DNA from: Pseudomonas corrugata
GTDB lineage: Bacteria; Pseudomonadota; Gammaproteobacteria; Pseudomonadales; Pseudomonadaceae
Direction: 5' to 3'
NCBI RefSeq assembly: GCF_001269905.1
Contig: NZ_LHVK01000003.1
Coordinates: 1,147,578-1,211,577, forward strand
Length of the DNA: 64,000 nucleotides
Part shown: piece by piece, positions 8,731-17,497 of the stretch
How the letters are laid out: each line of letters begins with the position of its first letter
How positions within the stretch are numbered: position 1 is the stretch's first letter
Notes under the pieces: model-generated
The model's database searches: none
The model's input: the letters and a program-made list of their open reading frames with translations, nothing else
What the model was told of the DNA's origin: nothing
Program-made: the position numbers and the translations under genes

Positions 8731-9663
8731 ATGAATCACAACAAGAAAACAAACGTCTTGCGCTTTACCTGGTTGACCCTGGGGATGCTCGGCCTCTGCG
8801 CCGCTGCCCATGGCACCGAAAACGGCGCGCCGACCACGGCGGTCGGGGTTTATGACTTCGGCGCAGGCATGATGCCGCCGGCCACGCCCTTCGGGACCGT
8901 CGGCCTGCGCACGGCGTTTTACTCAGCCAATGTGCAGAAAGACCGCCACGGGAACTCGGCGGACAACAATTTCTCCCTGGACGTACTGTCCATCGGCGTC
9001 GCTTACATGCGCATGACCGATTGCACCGTGTTGGGCGCCAAGTATGGCTTCGGCACCGTGGTGCCATTCTTCAAGATGGACGCCTCGGTACAGGTGCAGA
9101 CCCCCGTCGGCCCGCTGGACCTTCAGGCCGATCCGTTTCGCCTGGCGGACGTGCAGTTCCTGCCGGTGATCCTGCAATGGACCCTGTCGCCGAATCTGTT
9201 CGTCAACACCCAGTTCCAGATCCAGGCACCCACGGGCGACTACGACAAGAATCGTCTGATTTCACCGGGGCTCAACCACTGGACGTTCTCACCGATCGTC
9301 AACGCCACCTACCTCTCGGATAGCGGCTTTGAAGTGTCTTCAAGCTTCGAGGTCGACGTGAACACCCGCAACAACGCCACCGACTACAAGAACGGCGTCG
9401 AGTACCGCCACGAGTTTGCCGTGGGCCAGCACGCCGGGCCCTGGACGGTGGGGGTGGGCGGCTACTACTACCGCCAGTTCACCGATGACGATGCACCGGG
9501 ACTGGAGAGTGGCAATCGCGCCCGGGTGATGGCCGTCGGGCCGGCGGTGAGTTACTTCAAGCCCGGTATTCCACCGGTCTGGCTGCACGTCTACAAGGAG
9601 TTCGACGCGCGTAACCGCGCCGAGGGCTACACCGCGGCGTTGCGCATCTCTCAAAGTTTCTGA
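8731..9663 (+). CDS. Phenol MetA-family outer-membrane transporter-like protein
   Basis: A 310-residue exported beta-barrel of the family annotated as 'MetA-pathway of phenol degradation' (SphA-like), thought to help hydrophobic substrates cross the outer membrane. It has a signal peptide (hydrophobic core FTWLTLGMLGLCAA, cleavage near AHG-TE about residue 27), alternating aromatic strand patterns, and a terminal phenylalanine in ALRISQSF typical of barrels. The start has a strong GGAAGGGG ribosome site. It begins the three-gene run channel, MFS permease (11-bp gap), amidase (12-bp gap). Confidence 0.85.
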   Translation: MNHNKKTNVLRFTWLTLGMLGLCAAAHGTENGAPTTAVGVYDFGAGMMPPATPFGTVGLRTAFYSANVQKDRHGNSADNNFSLDVLSIGVAYMRMTDCTVLGAKYGFGTVVPFFKMDASVQVQTPVGPLDLQADPFRLADVQFLPVILQWTLSPNLFVNTQFQIQAPTGDYDKNRLISPGLNHWTFSPIVNATYLSDSGFEVSSSFEVDVNTRNNATDYKNGVEYRHEFAVGQHAGPWTVGVGGYYYRQFTDDDAPGLESGNRARVMAVGPAVSYFKPGIPPVWLHVYKEFDARNRAEGYTAALRISQSF

Positions 9664-9674
9664 AGGGGCTCGCC

Positions 9675-10949
9675 ATGAACCAATCAAGTTCCGTTTCAAC
9701 GGCCGCAACCCCGTCACGCCAGGCTGGCCGGCGCGAGGGCCTGGTGCTGATGCTGGGCAGCAGCCTGACCATCATGGGCTCGGTCATGGTCGCGCCGATC
9801 CTGCCTCGGTTGGGCGCCGAATTCGGTCCCGTCGAGCCCCGTGCCGATTTGCTCGTGCCGTTGGCGGTCACCGGGCCGGCCCTGGCGATTGCCTTGTGTG
9901 CGCCGCTGGCCGGTTGGTTGGCTGACCGCGTCGGGCGCAAGACGTTGCTGGTGCTTGCCACCTTGTTTTATGCCTTGCTCGGCGCGTTACCGGCGCTGCT
10001 CGACAGCCTGCCTGCGATTGTCGGCACAAGGCTGCTGTTCGGCTGCACCGAAGCGGCCGTCATGACCTGCTGCGCCACCCTGATCGCCGACTATTGGCAC
10101 GGCGAGGAGCGCTTGCGCTACGTCAACCGGCAGGTAGTGACGATCGGCCTGGTAGGCGCGCTGTTCTTCGTCGTGGGCGGGGCGCTGGGGGAGCACACCT
10201 GGCGTTCACCGTTCCTGCTCTATCTCCTGCCATTGCTGCTGGTGCCAGCGATGCTGAAGGTACTGTGGGAACCTCCGCTGGCCAGGCACAAGGCGGTTCA
10301 GCAGCCGGCTGATGAGACGGGTCCGAGCAGGGTAGCGGTGCGGCAGTTGGTGGTCGGCTACCTGATGATTCTGGGCGGCATGGTCCTGACGTTCGTCGTG
10401 CCGGTCCAGGCACCGATGCTGCTGGTCAGCCTGGGCATTACGTCGAGCACGATGATTGGCCTGGCGGCGGGCCTGAGCCTGTTGGCGACCCTGGGTGGTT
10501 CGTTGATGTGGCCGTTGTTGCGTCGCCGCTTGGGTATCGCCGGCTGCAACGCCTTGCTGCTGGGCCTCATCAGTCTGGGGCTATGGCTGCTGATGCGTGG
10601 GCAGAGCTACAACGCGGTACTGGTGGCGGTTTTCATCCAGGGGCTGGGTTCCGGGTTGCTGGTGCCGAATGTGATGGCGCCGGTGATGAACGCCTTGACC
10701 GCCAGCACCCGCGGCCGGGGGTTGGGCGGGTTCACCTCGTTTCTCTACATCGGCCAGTTCGTCAGTCCGCTGGTGGTGGCTGCCGTGACTGCCTTCGCCG
10801 GAGACCTGCGCCACGCCATTCAATGGATGGCCTTCGCCGGCCTTGCCGCGGCACTGCTTTGGGTGATTGCCGGCTTGCGCACCCGAGGCCACGTCCAGGC
10901 GAGCACTGTCGATTCAACACGCCCGGCTCACGCCAATCGTCATGAATAA
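9675..10949 (+). CDS. MFS transporter of the amidase operon
   Basis: A 424-residue, twelve-helix major facilitator. The loop 2-3 signature reads GWLADRVGRKTL near residues 81-92, and a motif-C-like segment follows in helix 5. It is tightly placed between the channel gene and the amidase, so it probably imports the amide substrate or exports the product. Substrate unknown. Confidence 0.85.
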   Translation: MNQSSSVSTAATPSRQAGRREGLVLMLGSSLTIMGSVMVAPILPRLGAEFGPVEPRADLLVPLAVTGPALAIALCAPLAGWLADRVGRKTLLVLATLFYALLGALPALLDSLPAIVGTRLLFGCTEAAVMTCCATLIADYWHGEERLRYVNRQVVTIGLVGALFFVVGGALGEHTWRSPFLLYLLPLLLVPAMLKVLWEPPLARHKAVQQPADETGPSRVAVRQLVVGYLMILGGMVLTFVVPVQAPMLLVSLGITSSTMIGLAAGLSLLATLGGSLMWPLLRRRLGIAGCNALLLGLISLGLWLLMRGQSYNAVLVAVFIQGLGSGLLVPNVMAPVMNALTASTRGRGLGGFTSFLYIGQFVSPLVVAAVTAFAGDLRHAIQWMAFAGLAAALLWVIAGLRTRGHVQASTVDSTRPAHANRHE

Positions 10950-10961
10950 GGAATCCGAAGC

Positions 10962-12416
10962 ATGAGTATGCAAGACATCCACCAGTTGATGGATCGCGAA
11001 GACGCCGTGGGGCTGGCCGAGTGGGTCCGGCGCGGCGAGGTCCGGCCTGGCGAATTGCTCGAGGTGGCCATCGAGCGCCTGGAGCGGGTCGAGCCGCAAC
11101 TCAATGCCGTGGCCGAGCGGCTGTACGACTCGGCGCGGGCGCAAGCGGATATGGCTCAAACGGGACAGGGCCCGTTGGCCGGCGTGCCGACGTTGATCAA
11201 GGATCTGTTTTCGCCGGTCAACGGGGCGGCGATGACCAATGGCTCCCGCTCCCTGGGAAGCGCTCGGGCGGATTTCGAGGCGGAAGTCGTGACGCGTTTG
11301 CGGCGGGCAGGGTGCCAGTTGGTCGGCACCAGCACGTCGCCGGAGTTCGGTACGTCGTACTCCACCGAGTCCACGCGTTTCGGCGCGACTCGCAACCCCT
11401 GGAACACCGATTACAGTGCCGGAGGCTCCAGCGGTGGTGCTGCGGCGTTGGTGGCGGCCCGGGTGGTGCCGTTCGCCCATGGCAACGATGGCGGTGGTTC
11501 GTTGCGGGTGCCGGCGTCCTGTTGTGGCGTATTCGGCCTCAAGCCCAGCCGTGGCCTGCTGCCGTCGGGGCCGATTGTCGGTGAGGGCTGGGCGGGGATG
11601 GGCACGCCCCATGCGATTACCTTGTCAGTGCGTGACAGCGCCGCGTTGTTGGACGCGACTGCCGGGATCGACCTCGGCGCACCCTATGCAGCACCGATGC
11701 AGGCGCTGCCTTATGTGACCGCAGTGCAGCGCGATCCGAAACCGCTGCGTATCGCCCTGGTCGAGCAGCTCGGCCCCTGGCCGACGTCGCCTGAAAGCTT
11801 GCGAGCGGTGGGCGAGGCGGCACGGTTGTGCGAGTCCTTGGGGCATCGTGTCGAGCCGGTGAGCCTGCCGGTGGTGTTGCCGGAATTTCTCGACCAGGTG
11901 TTCACCATCATCGGTGCAAGCACCCGTCACTACGTCGATCTGTTGGGCCAGATGCGCGGCTTCGCGGTCCAGGCCGAAGAGCTGGAAGTGCGCACCCGGA
12001 TCATCCTGCGGGACAAGGGCAATGTCAGTGGCGCCCAGTACGCGGCCGCAGTGGAGTGGATACACGCCCTGGGCCGGCAACTGGCGATGTTCATGCAGGA
12101 TTACGACCTGATCCTCACTCCAGTCCTGACCCGCGAACCGGCACAGATTGGCGAGCTGGACATTCAGGACGTGTGCTTGAGTCTTGATCAGTTGATCGAG
12201 CGCTACCACAGCTACTCGCCCTTCACGGCCCTGTTCAATGCCAGCGGTCAACCGGCGATGTCGGTACCGTTGTCCTGGAGTGCCAGAGGCCTGCCAATGG
12301 GGGCGCACTTTGCCGGACGCTTTGGTGAGGAGGGCACGTTGCTGGCCCTGGCTGCGCAACTGGAGCGTGCACAGCCGTGGCGGGGGCGTATGCCGGCGGT
12401 GAATGCTTGTTGGTGA
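10962..12416 (+). CDS. Amidase of the amidase-signature family
   Basis: A 484-residue amide hydrolase, probably cytoplasmic. The Ser-cisSer-Lys triad can be placed: K80 in VPTLIKDLF, S156 in the GGSSGG motif, and the nucleophile S180 in NDGGGSLRVPAS; the 24-residue spacing between the two serines equals that of fatty-acid amide hydrolase. The C-terminal region resembles 6-aminohexanoate-cyclic-dimer hydrolase-like enzymes. Last gene of the channel-MFS-amidase run; no GatB or GatC partner is present, arguing against tRNA amidation. The substrate cannot be told from sequence. Confidence 0.9.
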   Translation: MSMQDIHQLMDREDAVGLAEWVRRGEVRPGELLEVAIERLERVEPQLNAVAERLYDSARAQADMAQTGQGPLAGVPTLIKDLFSPVNGAAMTNGSRSLGSARADFEAEVVTRLRRAGCQLVGTSTSPEFGTSYSTESTRFGATRNPWNTDYSAGGSSGGAAALVAARVVPFAHGNDGGGSLRVPASCCGVFGLKPSRGLLPSGPIVGEGWAGMGTPHAITLSVRDSAALLDATAGIDLGAPYAAPMQALPYVTAVQRDPKPLRIALVEQLGPWPTSPESLRAVGEAARLCESLGHRVEPVSLPVVLPEFLDQVFTIIGASTRHYVDLLGQMRGFAVQAEELEVRTRIILRDKGNVSGAQYAAAVEWIHALGRQLAMFMQDYDLILTPVLTREPAQIGELDIQDVCLSLDQLIERYHSYSPFTALFNASGQPAMSVPLSWSARGLPMGAHFAGRFGEEGTLLALAAQLERAQPWRGRMPAVNACW

Positions 12417-12471
12417 GTTTGACTGGATAGAGGCAGGGTTTGCTGGGGATGTCCGCCAGCTATGGGGGACA

Positions 12472-13083
12472 TCAATCAGCTTCCCGTAAAACGCCGCGGA
12501 TAAGCGCCGCGAATGCTTGGGTCATTTCGTCCTTGTCATACCGACCGCGCACCAAGGCCCCCGCAAGCGCTTCTCCCGCACCGACCAGGCCGGTACAACG
12601 CCGTTCCAGTTCGGTCGCGGGCAGCGCGGTATGGGGCTTGAGCACACTGGTGAACATTTGCACGCAATTATCCAGCAGCTCCTGGAAAACCGCGGCTTTT
12701 TCGTTGCTTCCCGCCAGCGCCGCACCCACCGCAAAGAACTCGTCGGTGTTGTCTGCCGCGCATTGGATATAGGCACTGGCGAGCACCTGCGCGGTTTCTT
12801 CCAGGGACCGCTCGGTGCCTGCCATCGCGTCACGGAACGCGTTGACCCGCTCGGTATCGATCCATTTATAGAGCTCGATCAGCAGGCCCGATCGGGTACC
12901 AAAATGATCGTAGACCACCGGCTTGGACACACCTGCGCGCACCGCCAGATGCCCCAGGGTCAAGCGGTCGGCGCCTTCCTCGCGCACGACCAGCAAGGCG
13001 GTATCCAGCAACTGCCGCCGCCGCTCGGCTTTTGAAAGCCTGCGGGCGGACGACGTGCTTGGGGACTCGATGTCTGTTTGCAC
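12472..13083 (-). CDS. TetR-family repressor
   Basis: A 203-residue regulator with an N-terminal TetR HTH (RRRQLLDTALLVVREEG, then LTLGHLAVRAGVSKPVVYDHF near residues 38-58) and an all-helical ligand domain. The GTG at 13083 is chosen because GGAG lies eight bases upstream; the longer frame to 13176 would run through the operators. It is divergent from the oxidoreductase at 13194 with two operator-like palindromes in between, the usual arrangement for self- and neighbour-repression. Confidence 0.88.
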   Translation of the reverse strand: MQTDIESPSTSSARRLSKAERRRQLLDTALLVVREEGADRLTLGHLAVRAGVSKPVVYDHFGTRSGLLIELYKWIDTERVNAFRDAMAGTERSLEETAQVLASAYIQCAADNTDEFFAVGAALAGSNEKAAVFQELLDNCVQMFTSVLKPHTALPATELERRCTGLVGAGEALAGALVRGRYDKDEMTQAFAALIRGVLREAD

Positions 13084-13104
13084 TTCGTCGCTCCAAATAA
13101 ATAA

Positions 13105-13121
13105 ACCTACTAATGGTAGGT
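13105..13121. promoter_or_regulatory. Putative TetR operator 1
   Basis: Perfect inverted repeat ACCTAC-N5-GTAGGT close to the repressor start. It matches operator 2 in 14 of 15 central positions. Confidence 0.7.
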
Positions 13122-13149
13122 AGCGAGGTGTATGTTCGGGATGTTTATT

Positions 13150-13164
13150 CCTACTAATAGTAGG
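13150..13164. promoter_or_regulatory. Putative TetR operator 2
   Basis: Inverted repeat CCTACT-AAT-AGTAGG, 44 bases centre-to-centre from operator 1 (about four helical turns) and 30 bases before the oxidoreductase start. It probably overlaps that gene's promoter. Confidence 0.7.
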
Positions 13165-13193
13165 TTTCGTTCCCAACCCAAGGAGAACATACC

Positions 13194-14201
13194 ATGACTC
13201 TTGATCCTATCCTGTTCATGGGCGGCTCTGGCGCCATCGGCCATCATACTGCCCAGGCACTGCGCGCCGCCCATCCCGGCGTACCGCTGCTGATCGGTGG
13301 CCGCGATCTCACTAAGGCCCAACGGGCCGCAGAACAGCTCGGCAACGCTCAGGGCGTATCGATCGATGCCTTTGCAAGTGACCTGGGGCTCGGCGACCGT
13401 GCTGTCAGCGGCGTCGTGGTTTTCTACATGGATCACGCACTTGCGGGACTGCGTTACGCCCAAAAGCGTGGCGTGCCACACCTCAGCATATCCTCCGGCA
13501 TTTTCGAGATCGCACCGGAAATTGCGACGTACATGCACCGGCCCGATGCCGCGCCCATCGTCCTCGGGTACGAATGGATGGTCGGCGCCACGACGGTATC
13601 GACGCTGAGGGTGGCCGAGGCCTTCAGCCGTGTGCATGACATCAGGATCAGCGCGTTGATCGATGAGCAGGACACGGGAGGCCCGACGGTCGCGACCGAC
13701 TTCGAACACTTGAACAGGATGCTCCCCGCCGCCCTGACACGGCGCGAGGGGGTATATGTCTGGCGGGAAGGGGATGCGGCCAAGGCCAGCTTCCGCGCGG
13801 TGGATGGCAGGGACATCGAAGCCGGCGGGTTTTCCTCCATCGACGTCGTCGGGTTGGCGGCCGCCACGGGCGCGCCCAATGTCCAATTCGACATGGCCAT
13901 CGGGCTGAGCTCGACCCGGCGCCAGGGTGGACCCCTGTCGACAGAGATCATCATCGAACTGGTCGGCGAGGACCAGAAGGGCGAAGCTTTGCGTACACGT
14001 CACGCACTCGTCCACCCAGCGGGCACGGCACCGCTGACCGGCCTCAGTGTCGCGTTGCTCCTTGAACGGCTGCTCGGCCTGGACGGACAGCCACCTACCG
14101 CGCCGGGCCTTTATTTTCCTTATCAATTGCTGAACGCGACGACGTATCAACAACGCCTGGAACAGGAGGGGGGCGTGTTGCGCGAGCTGACGGTGTCATG
14201 A
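13194..14201 (+). CDS. Saccharopine dehydrogenase-like NAD(P)-binding oxidoreductase
   Basis: A 335-residue protein with an N-terminal Rossmann fold; the nucleotide loop reads GGSGAIG near residues 10-16 and GGRD near 36. It resembles the NADP-binding part of saccharopine dehydrogenase-like proteins, which in bacteria are mostly of unknown substrate. Its start has AAGGAGA eight bases upstream. It is probably the main target of the divergent TetR repressor and would be induced by the TetR ligand. Confidence 0.8.
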   Translation: MTLDPILFMGGSGAIGHHTAQALRAAHPGVPLLIGGRDLTKAQRAAEQLGNAQGVSIDAFASDLGLGDRAVSGVVVFYMDHALAGLRYAQKRGVPHLSISSGIFEIAPEIATYMHRPDAAPIVLGYEWMVGATTVSTLRVAEAFSRVHDIRISALIDEQDTGGPTVATDFEHLNRMLPAALTRREGVYVWREGDAAKASFRAVDGRDIEAGGFSSIDVVGLAAATGAPNVQFDMAIGLSSTRRQGGPLSTEIIIELVGEDQKGEALRTRHALVHPAGTAPLTGLSVALLLERLLGLDGQPPTAPGLYFPYQLLNATTYQQRLEQEGGVLRELTVS

Positions 14202-14295
14202 TTCAGTCTCCCGGCGACCAATGCGCCGTCTTCGCGAGCAAGGCCCACACATTGGGTTCGGGGTGTACGCAGCACCTGCATACGCCGCCCACCCC

Positions 14296-14383
14296 TGTGG
14301 GAGCCGGGCTTGCCCGCGAAGGCGGCGGTACAGTCCGCAGTTGTGTGACAGACCCTCCGCCATCGCGAGCAAGCTCGCTCCCT
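14296..14383. repeat. REP pair
   Basis: Two REP cores facing each other (CTGTGGGAGCCGGGCTTGCC and CGCGAGCAAGCTCGCTCC) in the 234-bp gap between convergent genes. A third half-unit follows near 14401-14420. Likely acts as the shared transcription barrier. Confidence 0.75.
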
Positions 14384-14435
14384 CGAGGAGACCACGCTGG
14401 CCGGGGCTCGCCCGCGAGCAGCGTGGCCGCAGTTC

Positions 14436-16430
14436 TCAGCGAAGCTTGAACCGCCCCATGATTGCATTCACCCGACTGTTGGCTTCCAGCAGTTGCCGGG
14501 TGTTGTTTTCGCTCGCCAATCCGCCTTCCACCAACTCCTCCACCATATGGCGGATCTGCACCATGCTGCGGTTGATTTCCTCGGTCACGGCGCTCTGTTG
14601 TTCGGCGGCGGTGGCGATCTGCGTGCTCAGGCTGTTGATCTGGCCGACGGAGCCGGCCATTTCATCCAGGCCGGTGTTGACCCGGGAGGTCGCGTCGGCA
14701 GCCGACTGACAACTGGCCTGGGTATTTTCCATCGCTGAAACCGATGAACTTACGCCCTGGGTCAGGCGGGTCAGCATTTCGTTGATTTCCGAGGTGCTGG
14801 CCTGGGTGCGGGCGGCGAGGGCACGTACCTCGTCGGCCACCACTGCAAAGCCGCGGCCTTGCTCGCCGGCCCGGGCGGCTTCGATGGCGGCGTTGAGTGC
14901 CAGCAGGTTGGTCTGTCCGGCGATGGCACCGATCACACCGAGGATCTCGGTGATGCGTTGCGCATCCTGCTGCATGCTCTCGACCTTGCGGGTGGCGCTG
15001 GCAACTTCATCGATCAACGCCACCACGCTGTTGGAAGCCTCACCCACCACGACGCGAGAGCGGTCGGCATGTTCGTTGGCGCGCTGGGTGAACGCAGCCG
15101 TTTCGGCGGCGTTCTGGGCCACGCTTTCGGCCGTGGAGCTCATCTGGGTAATGGCCGTCACGGTCTGGTCGGTTTCCGAGGCGTGGCGCATCAGGATCTC
15201 GCTGGTATGGGCCGAGGTCCGCTGCAGGTTGTCGAGGCTCGACGCCATGGCGCCAGTTGCCTGGGTGACTTCACTGATCATGTCTTGCAAGTAGATGATG
15301 AAGCGGTTGACCGAATGACCGATCGCTCCCAGTTCGTCCTCGGCACGGATGGTGATGCGCCGAGTCAGGTCTGCATCGCCGGTGGACAACGCATCGATGT
15401 TGCCCTTGAGTACCTTCATGCGGCCGGTCAGTTGGCGGATTGCGTACAACTGCATCAGCACCAGAAGGATGACCATCGGGATCTGCAGCAGGCTGAGGGT
15501 GCTCAGTACGTCATCGCGCTGGGCGGTGATCAGGCGGGTTGGCAGGGCGGTGGCGAGGAACCAGGGCGTGCCTTCGATGGGGCGCATGAAGAAGGTGCTG
15601 GCTTCGCCCTTGTTATCGAACTCGACCCGCTGCAACGGCTGGTCGCGGTGATCCAGGCCCGCCTTGACCTGAGCGGCAAACGGCGAAGTGGCCGCCAGTT
15701 CGCTGATGTTCTTGAGCACGATAGGACCGCTGATGCGCGAGCTGTTGCTGATGATCTTGCCGTCGGCTTCGACAATCAGCATTTCGGCGTTCAGGTCGGC
15801 TTCCTTGCGCGCCACCAGGTCATTGAAGAATCCCAGGGTCACGTCGATGGTGGATACACCATAAGGCACGCCGTTTTTCTGGATGGCCATGGCGCAGTTG
15901 GTGCGTGGTTCGGCGCTGGCGTCATCTTTATAGGCGGCGGCCCAGGCGCATTTGCCGGGTGGGGTGGCCATGCCGCCTTTGTGCCAGGGTTGTTCATAGT
16001 AGTTCGGCGCGGCGTCGCTGTTCCAGAACGTATTGACCACCAGTTTGCCGGAGCCGTCGCGGTGCCAGAAAGTGCTGAACTTGTTGCGTCCTTCGGCTCG
16101 CTGGTTGGGCAGCGGCCAGATCCCGCCACCGAAGACTTTCGGTTCGCCGTATTGATCCACCAGGCCCGGGAGCACCTTGTCGATGGCGTCGCTGTCGAGC
16201 AACGGAATGGTCTGGGTGATGCTGCGTTGCTGAGCCTGCACTTTGTTCAGCTCGCCCTGGATCTGCTCGGCGACTTCGCCGATGCGATTGAGCGCCACTT
16301 GCTCTTCGGTCTGGCGCAGCTTGGGCGCGACCAGATAGCTGATGCCAACGACGGTCAGGATGGACAACACCAGGATGAACAAGATCAGGAACAGCGTGTA
16401 GCGAGCCTGAATGGTGCGAAATGAGGGCAT
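14436..16430 (-). CDS. Methyl-accepting chemotaxis protein with double-Cache sensor
   Basis: A 664-residue membrane chemoreceptor. Membrane segment 1 is near residues 11-33, a dCache-sized periplasmic domain of about 275 residues follows, membrane segment 2 is near 310-331, then HAMP and the signalling coiled coil. The hairpin tip is recognisable by [20 protein letters not shown]. The ATG at 16430 has AAGGAA upstream and gives the normal short cytoplasmic N-terminus; the open frame to 16514 is not used. Ligand unknown. No CheB/CheR pentapeptide is seen at the C-terminus. Confidence 0.92.
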   Translation of the reverse strand: MPSFRTIQARYTLFLILFILVLSILTVVGISYLVAPKLRQTEEQVALNRIGEVAEQIQGELNKVQAQQRSITQTIPLLDSDAIDKVLPGLVDQYGEPKVFGGGIWPLPNQRAEGRNKFSTFWHRDGSGKLVVNTFWNSDAAPNYYEQPWHKGGMATPPGKCAWAAAYKDDASAEPRTNCAMAIQKNGVPYGVSTIDVTLGFFNDLVARKEADLNAEMLIVEADGKIISNSSRISGPIVLKNISELAATSPFAAQVKAGLDHRDQPLQRVEFDNKGEASTFFMRPIEGTPWFLATALPTRLITAQRDDVLSTLSLLQIPMVILLVLMQLYAIRQLTGRMKVLKGNIDALSTGDADLTRRITIRAEDELGAIGHSVNRFIIYLQDMISEVTQATGAMASSLDNLQRTSAHTSEILMRHASETDQTVTAITQMSSTAESVAQNAAETAAFTQRANEHADRSRVVVGEASNSVVALIDEVASATRKVESMQQDAQRITEILGVIGAIAGQTNLLALNAAIEAARAGEQGRGFAVVADEVRALAARTQASTSEINEMLTRLTQGVSSSVSAMENTQASCQSAADATSRVNTGLDEMAGSVGQINSLSTQIATAAEQQSAVTEEINRSMVQIRHMVEELVEGGLASENNTRQLLEANSRVNAIMGRFKLR

Positions 16431-16552
16431 TGGACAGTTCCTTGCTCGAAGGCATGTTTCGGGGCGGTAGACGTATCTGTATCGGCGCCTCACCCAAGCG
16501 CTTGAATGTCGCACGCTTGGCGAGGATTACCGTTCGTCGCCACCGTTGCCCG

Positions 16553-17497
16553 TCACGCTGCCGAGCTGGACCGCGTGCCTCTCCAGTTCTGCGTATGGAG
16601 TTGCAGTTCATCGTGCAGTCGTTGCATCGGTCCCGCATGCAGGTCGAGCGGACGAGTCAACGCACCACGGTGAAACAGCACCTGCCAGTTCAGCTCGCCT
16701 TCGACGGGCATCAGACCGGTAAAAATGAATCCTGCAGCCATCAACCGCCGGTAATCCTCGGGGAACTGTTGGCGCAGTCCGAGTCGTAGCGCGATCGACC
16801 AGTGGACCGGCAAGCGTTGCAGCTGCCTGGCCAGATGTTTGCTCATGTGTCCGGCGACAACGTCGACACGCCCAGGTAATGAGCTGATTTGCAGAGGCTG
16901 CATCGGGTCGGGTATGTCGTCAAACGTGGTGCCGAACTGTGAAACCAAGGGCGCCATCAGCCATTGGCATGGGGCAGGCCAGTGCACGGCCGGTAACGGC
17001 CGTTGATGGCCGCCCATCAACTGGCAGCCGATCACAATGGTCTCGGCTTGGTCCGGGACGAACGGCGAGGGCACATGGTCGGGCATCAGCCCGATACCAT
17101 GGAAACCGAGTCGTTGTGCCAGTCGTTGGCTGTAGGGGTGGCTGGTGACCTGTTTGATGGAGAGCCTGACGAGGCCAAGACCTTCACAACGATCCAATAG
17201 TTGCCAGCCCAGACGGGTCGCGATCTGACTGCCTTGCAGCGCCGGGTCCACTGCCACCAGCGCCAGTTCAGCGTCCTCCCGGTTCGCGGCAGGGCGGCAC
17301 AACGCGGCGTGGCCAACCACTCGGTCCCCTATCACGGCAACCATGGAAAACCAGTGTCGATGCTGGTTTTGCTGGCAAATCATGTGGGGCACGTAGACGT
17401 CCGGCGAAACGTAGTGATCGCCGTATACCCGTCGGAACAGTTCGCTGGTGCCGACGGCATCGGCGGGCCTGAATGTCCTGATGACCAACGCACTCAT
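16553..17497 (-). CDS. GNAT-like N-acyltransferase domain protein of the lux-like operon
   Basis: A 314-residue protein. Residues 5-140 resemble the GNAT acetyltransferase fold (start VIRTFRPADA, beta4-alpha3 segment LALVAVDPALQGSQIATRLG). The acetyl-CoA loop is degenerate: the usual glycine at the fourth position of Q/RxxGxG/A is a glutamine. The second half is not recognised. Its ATG overlaps the stop of the ligase gene by four bases (ATGA), so it is translated as the last gene of the MFS-LuxE-LuxC/ligase-ligase-GNAT operon and may acylate the pathway product. Confidence 0.7.
   Translation of the reverse strand: MSALVIRTFRPADAVGTSELFRRVYGDHYVSPDVYVPHMICQQNQHRHWFSMVAVIGDRVVGHAALCRPAANREDAELALVAVDPALQGSQIATRLGWQLLDRCEGLGLVRLSIKQVTSHPYSQRLAQRLGFHGIGLMPDHVPSPFVPDQAETIVIGCQLMGGHQRPLPAVHWPAPCQWLMAPLVSQFGTTFDDIPDPMQPLQISSLPGRVDVVAGHMSKHLARQLQRLPVHWSIALRLGLRQQFPEDYRRLMAAGFIFTGLMPVEGELNWQVLFHRGALTRPLDLHAGPMQRLHDELQLHTQNWRGTRSSSAA

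Noticed and set aside
13110..14153. Minus-strand 347-codon ORF
   Set aside because: Shadow of the saccharopine dehydrogenase-like gene and overlaps the TetR operators.
14859..16424. Plus-strand 521-codon ORF
   Set aside because: Shadow of the chemoreceptor with the canonical signalling hairpin.
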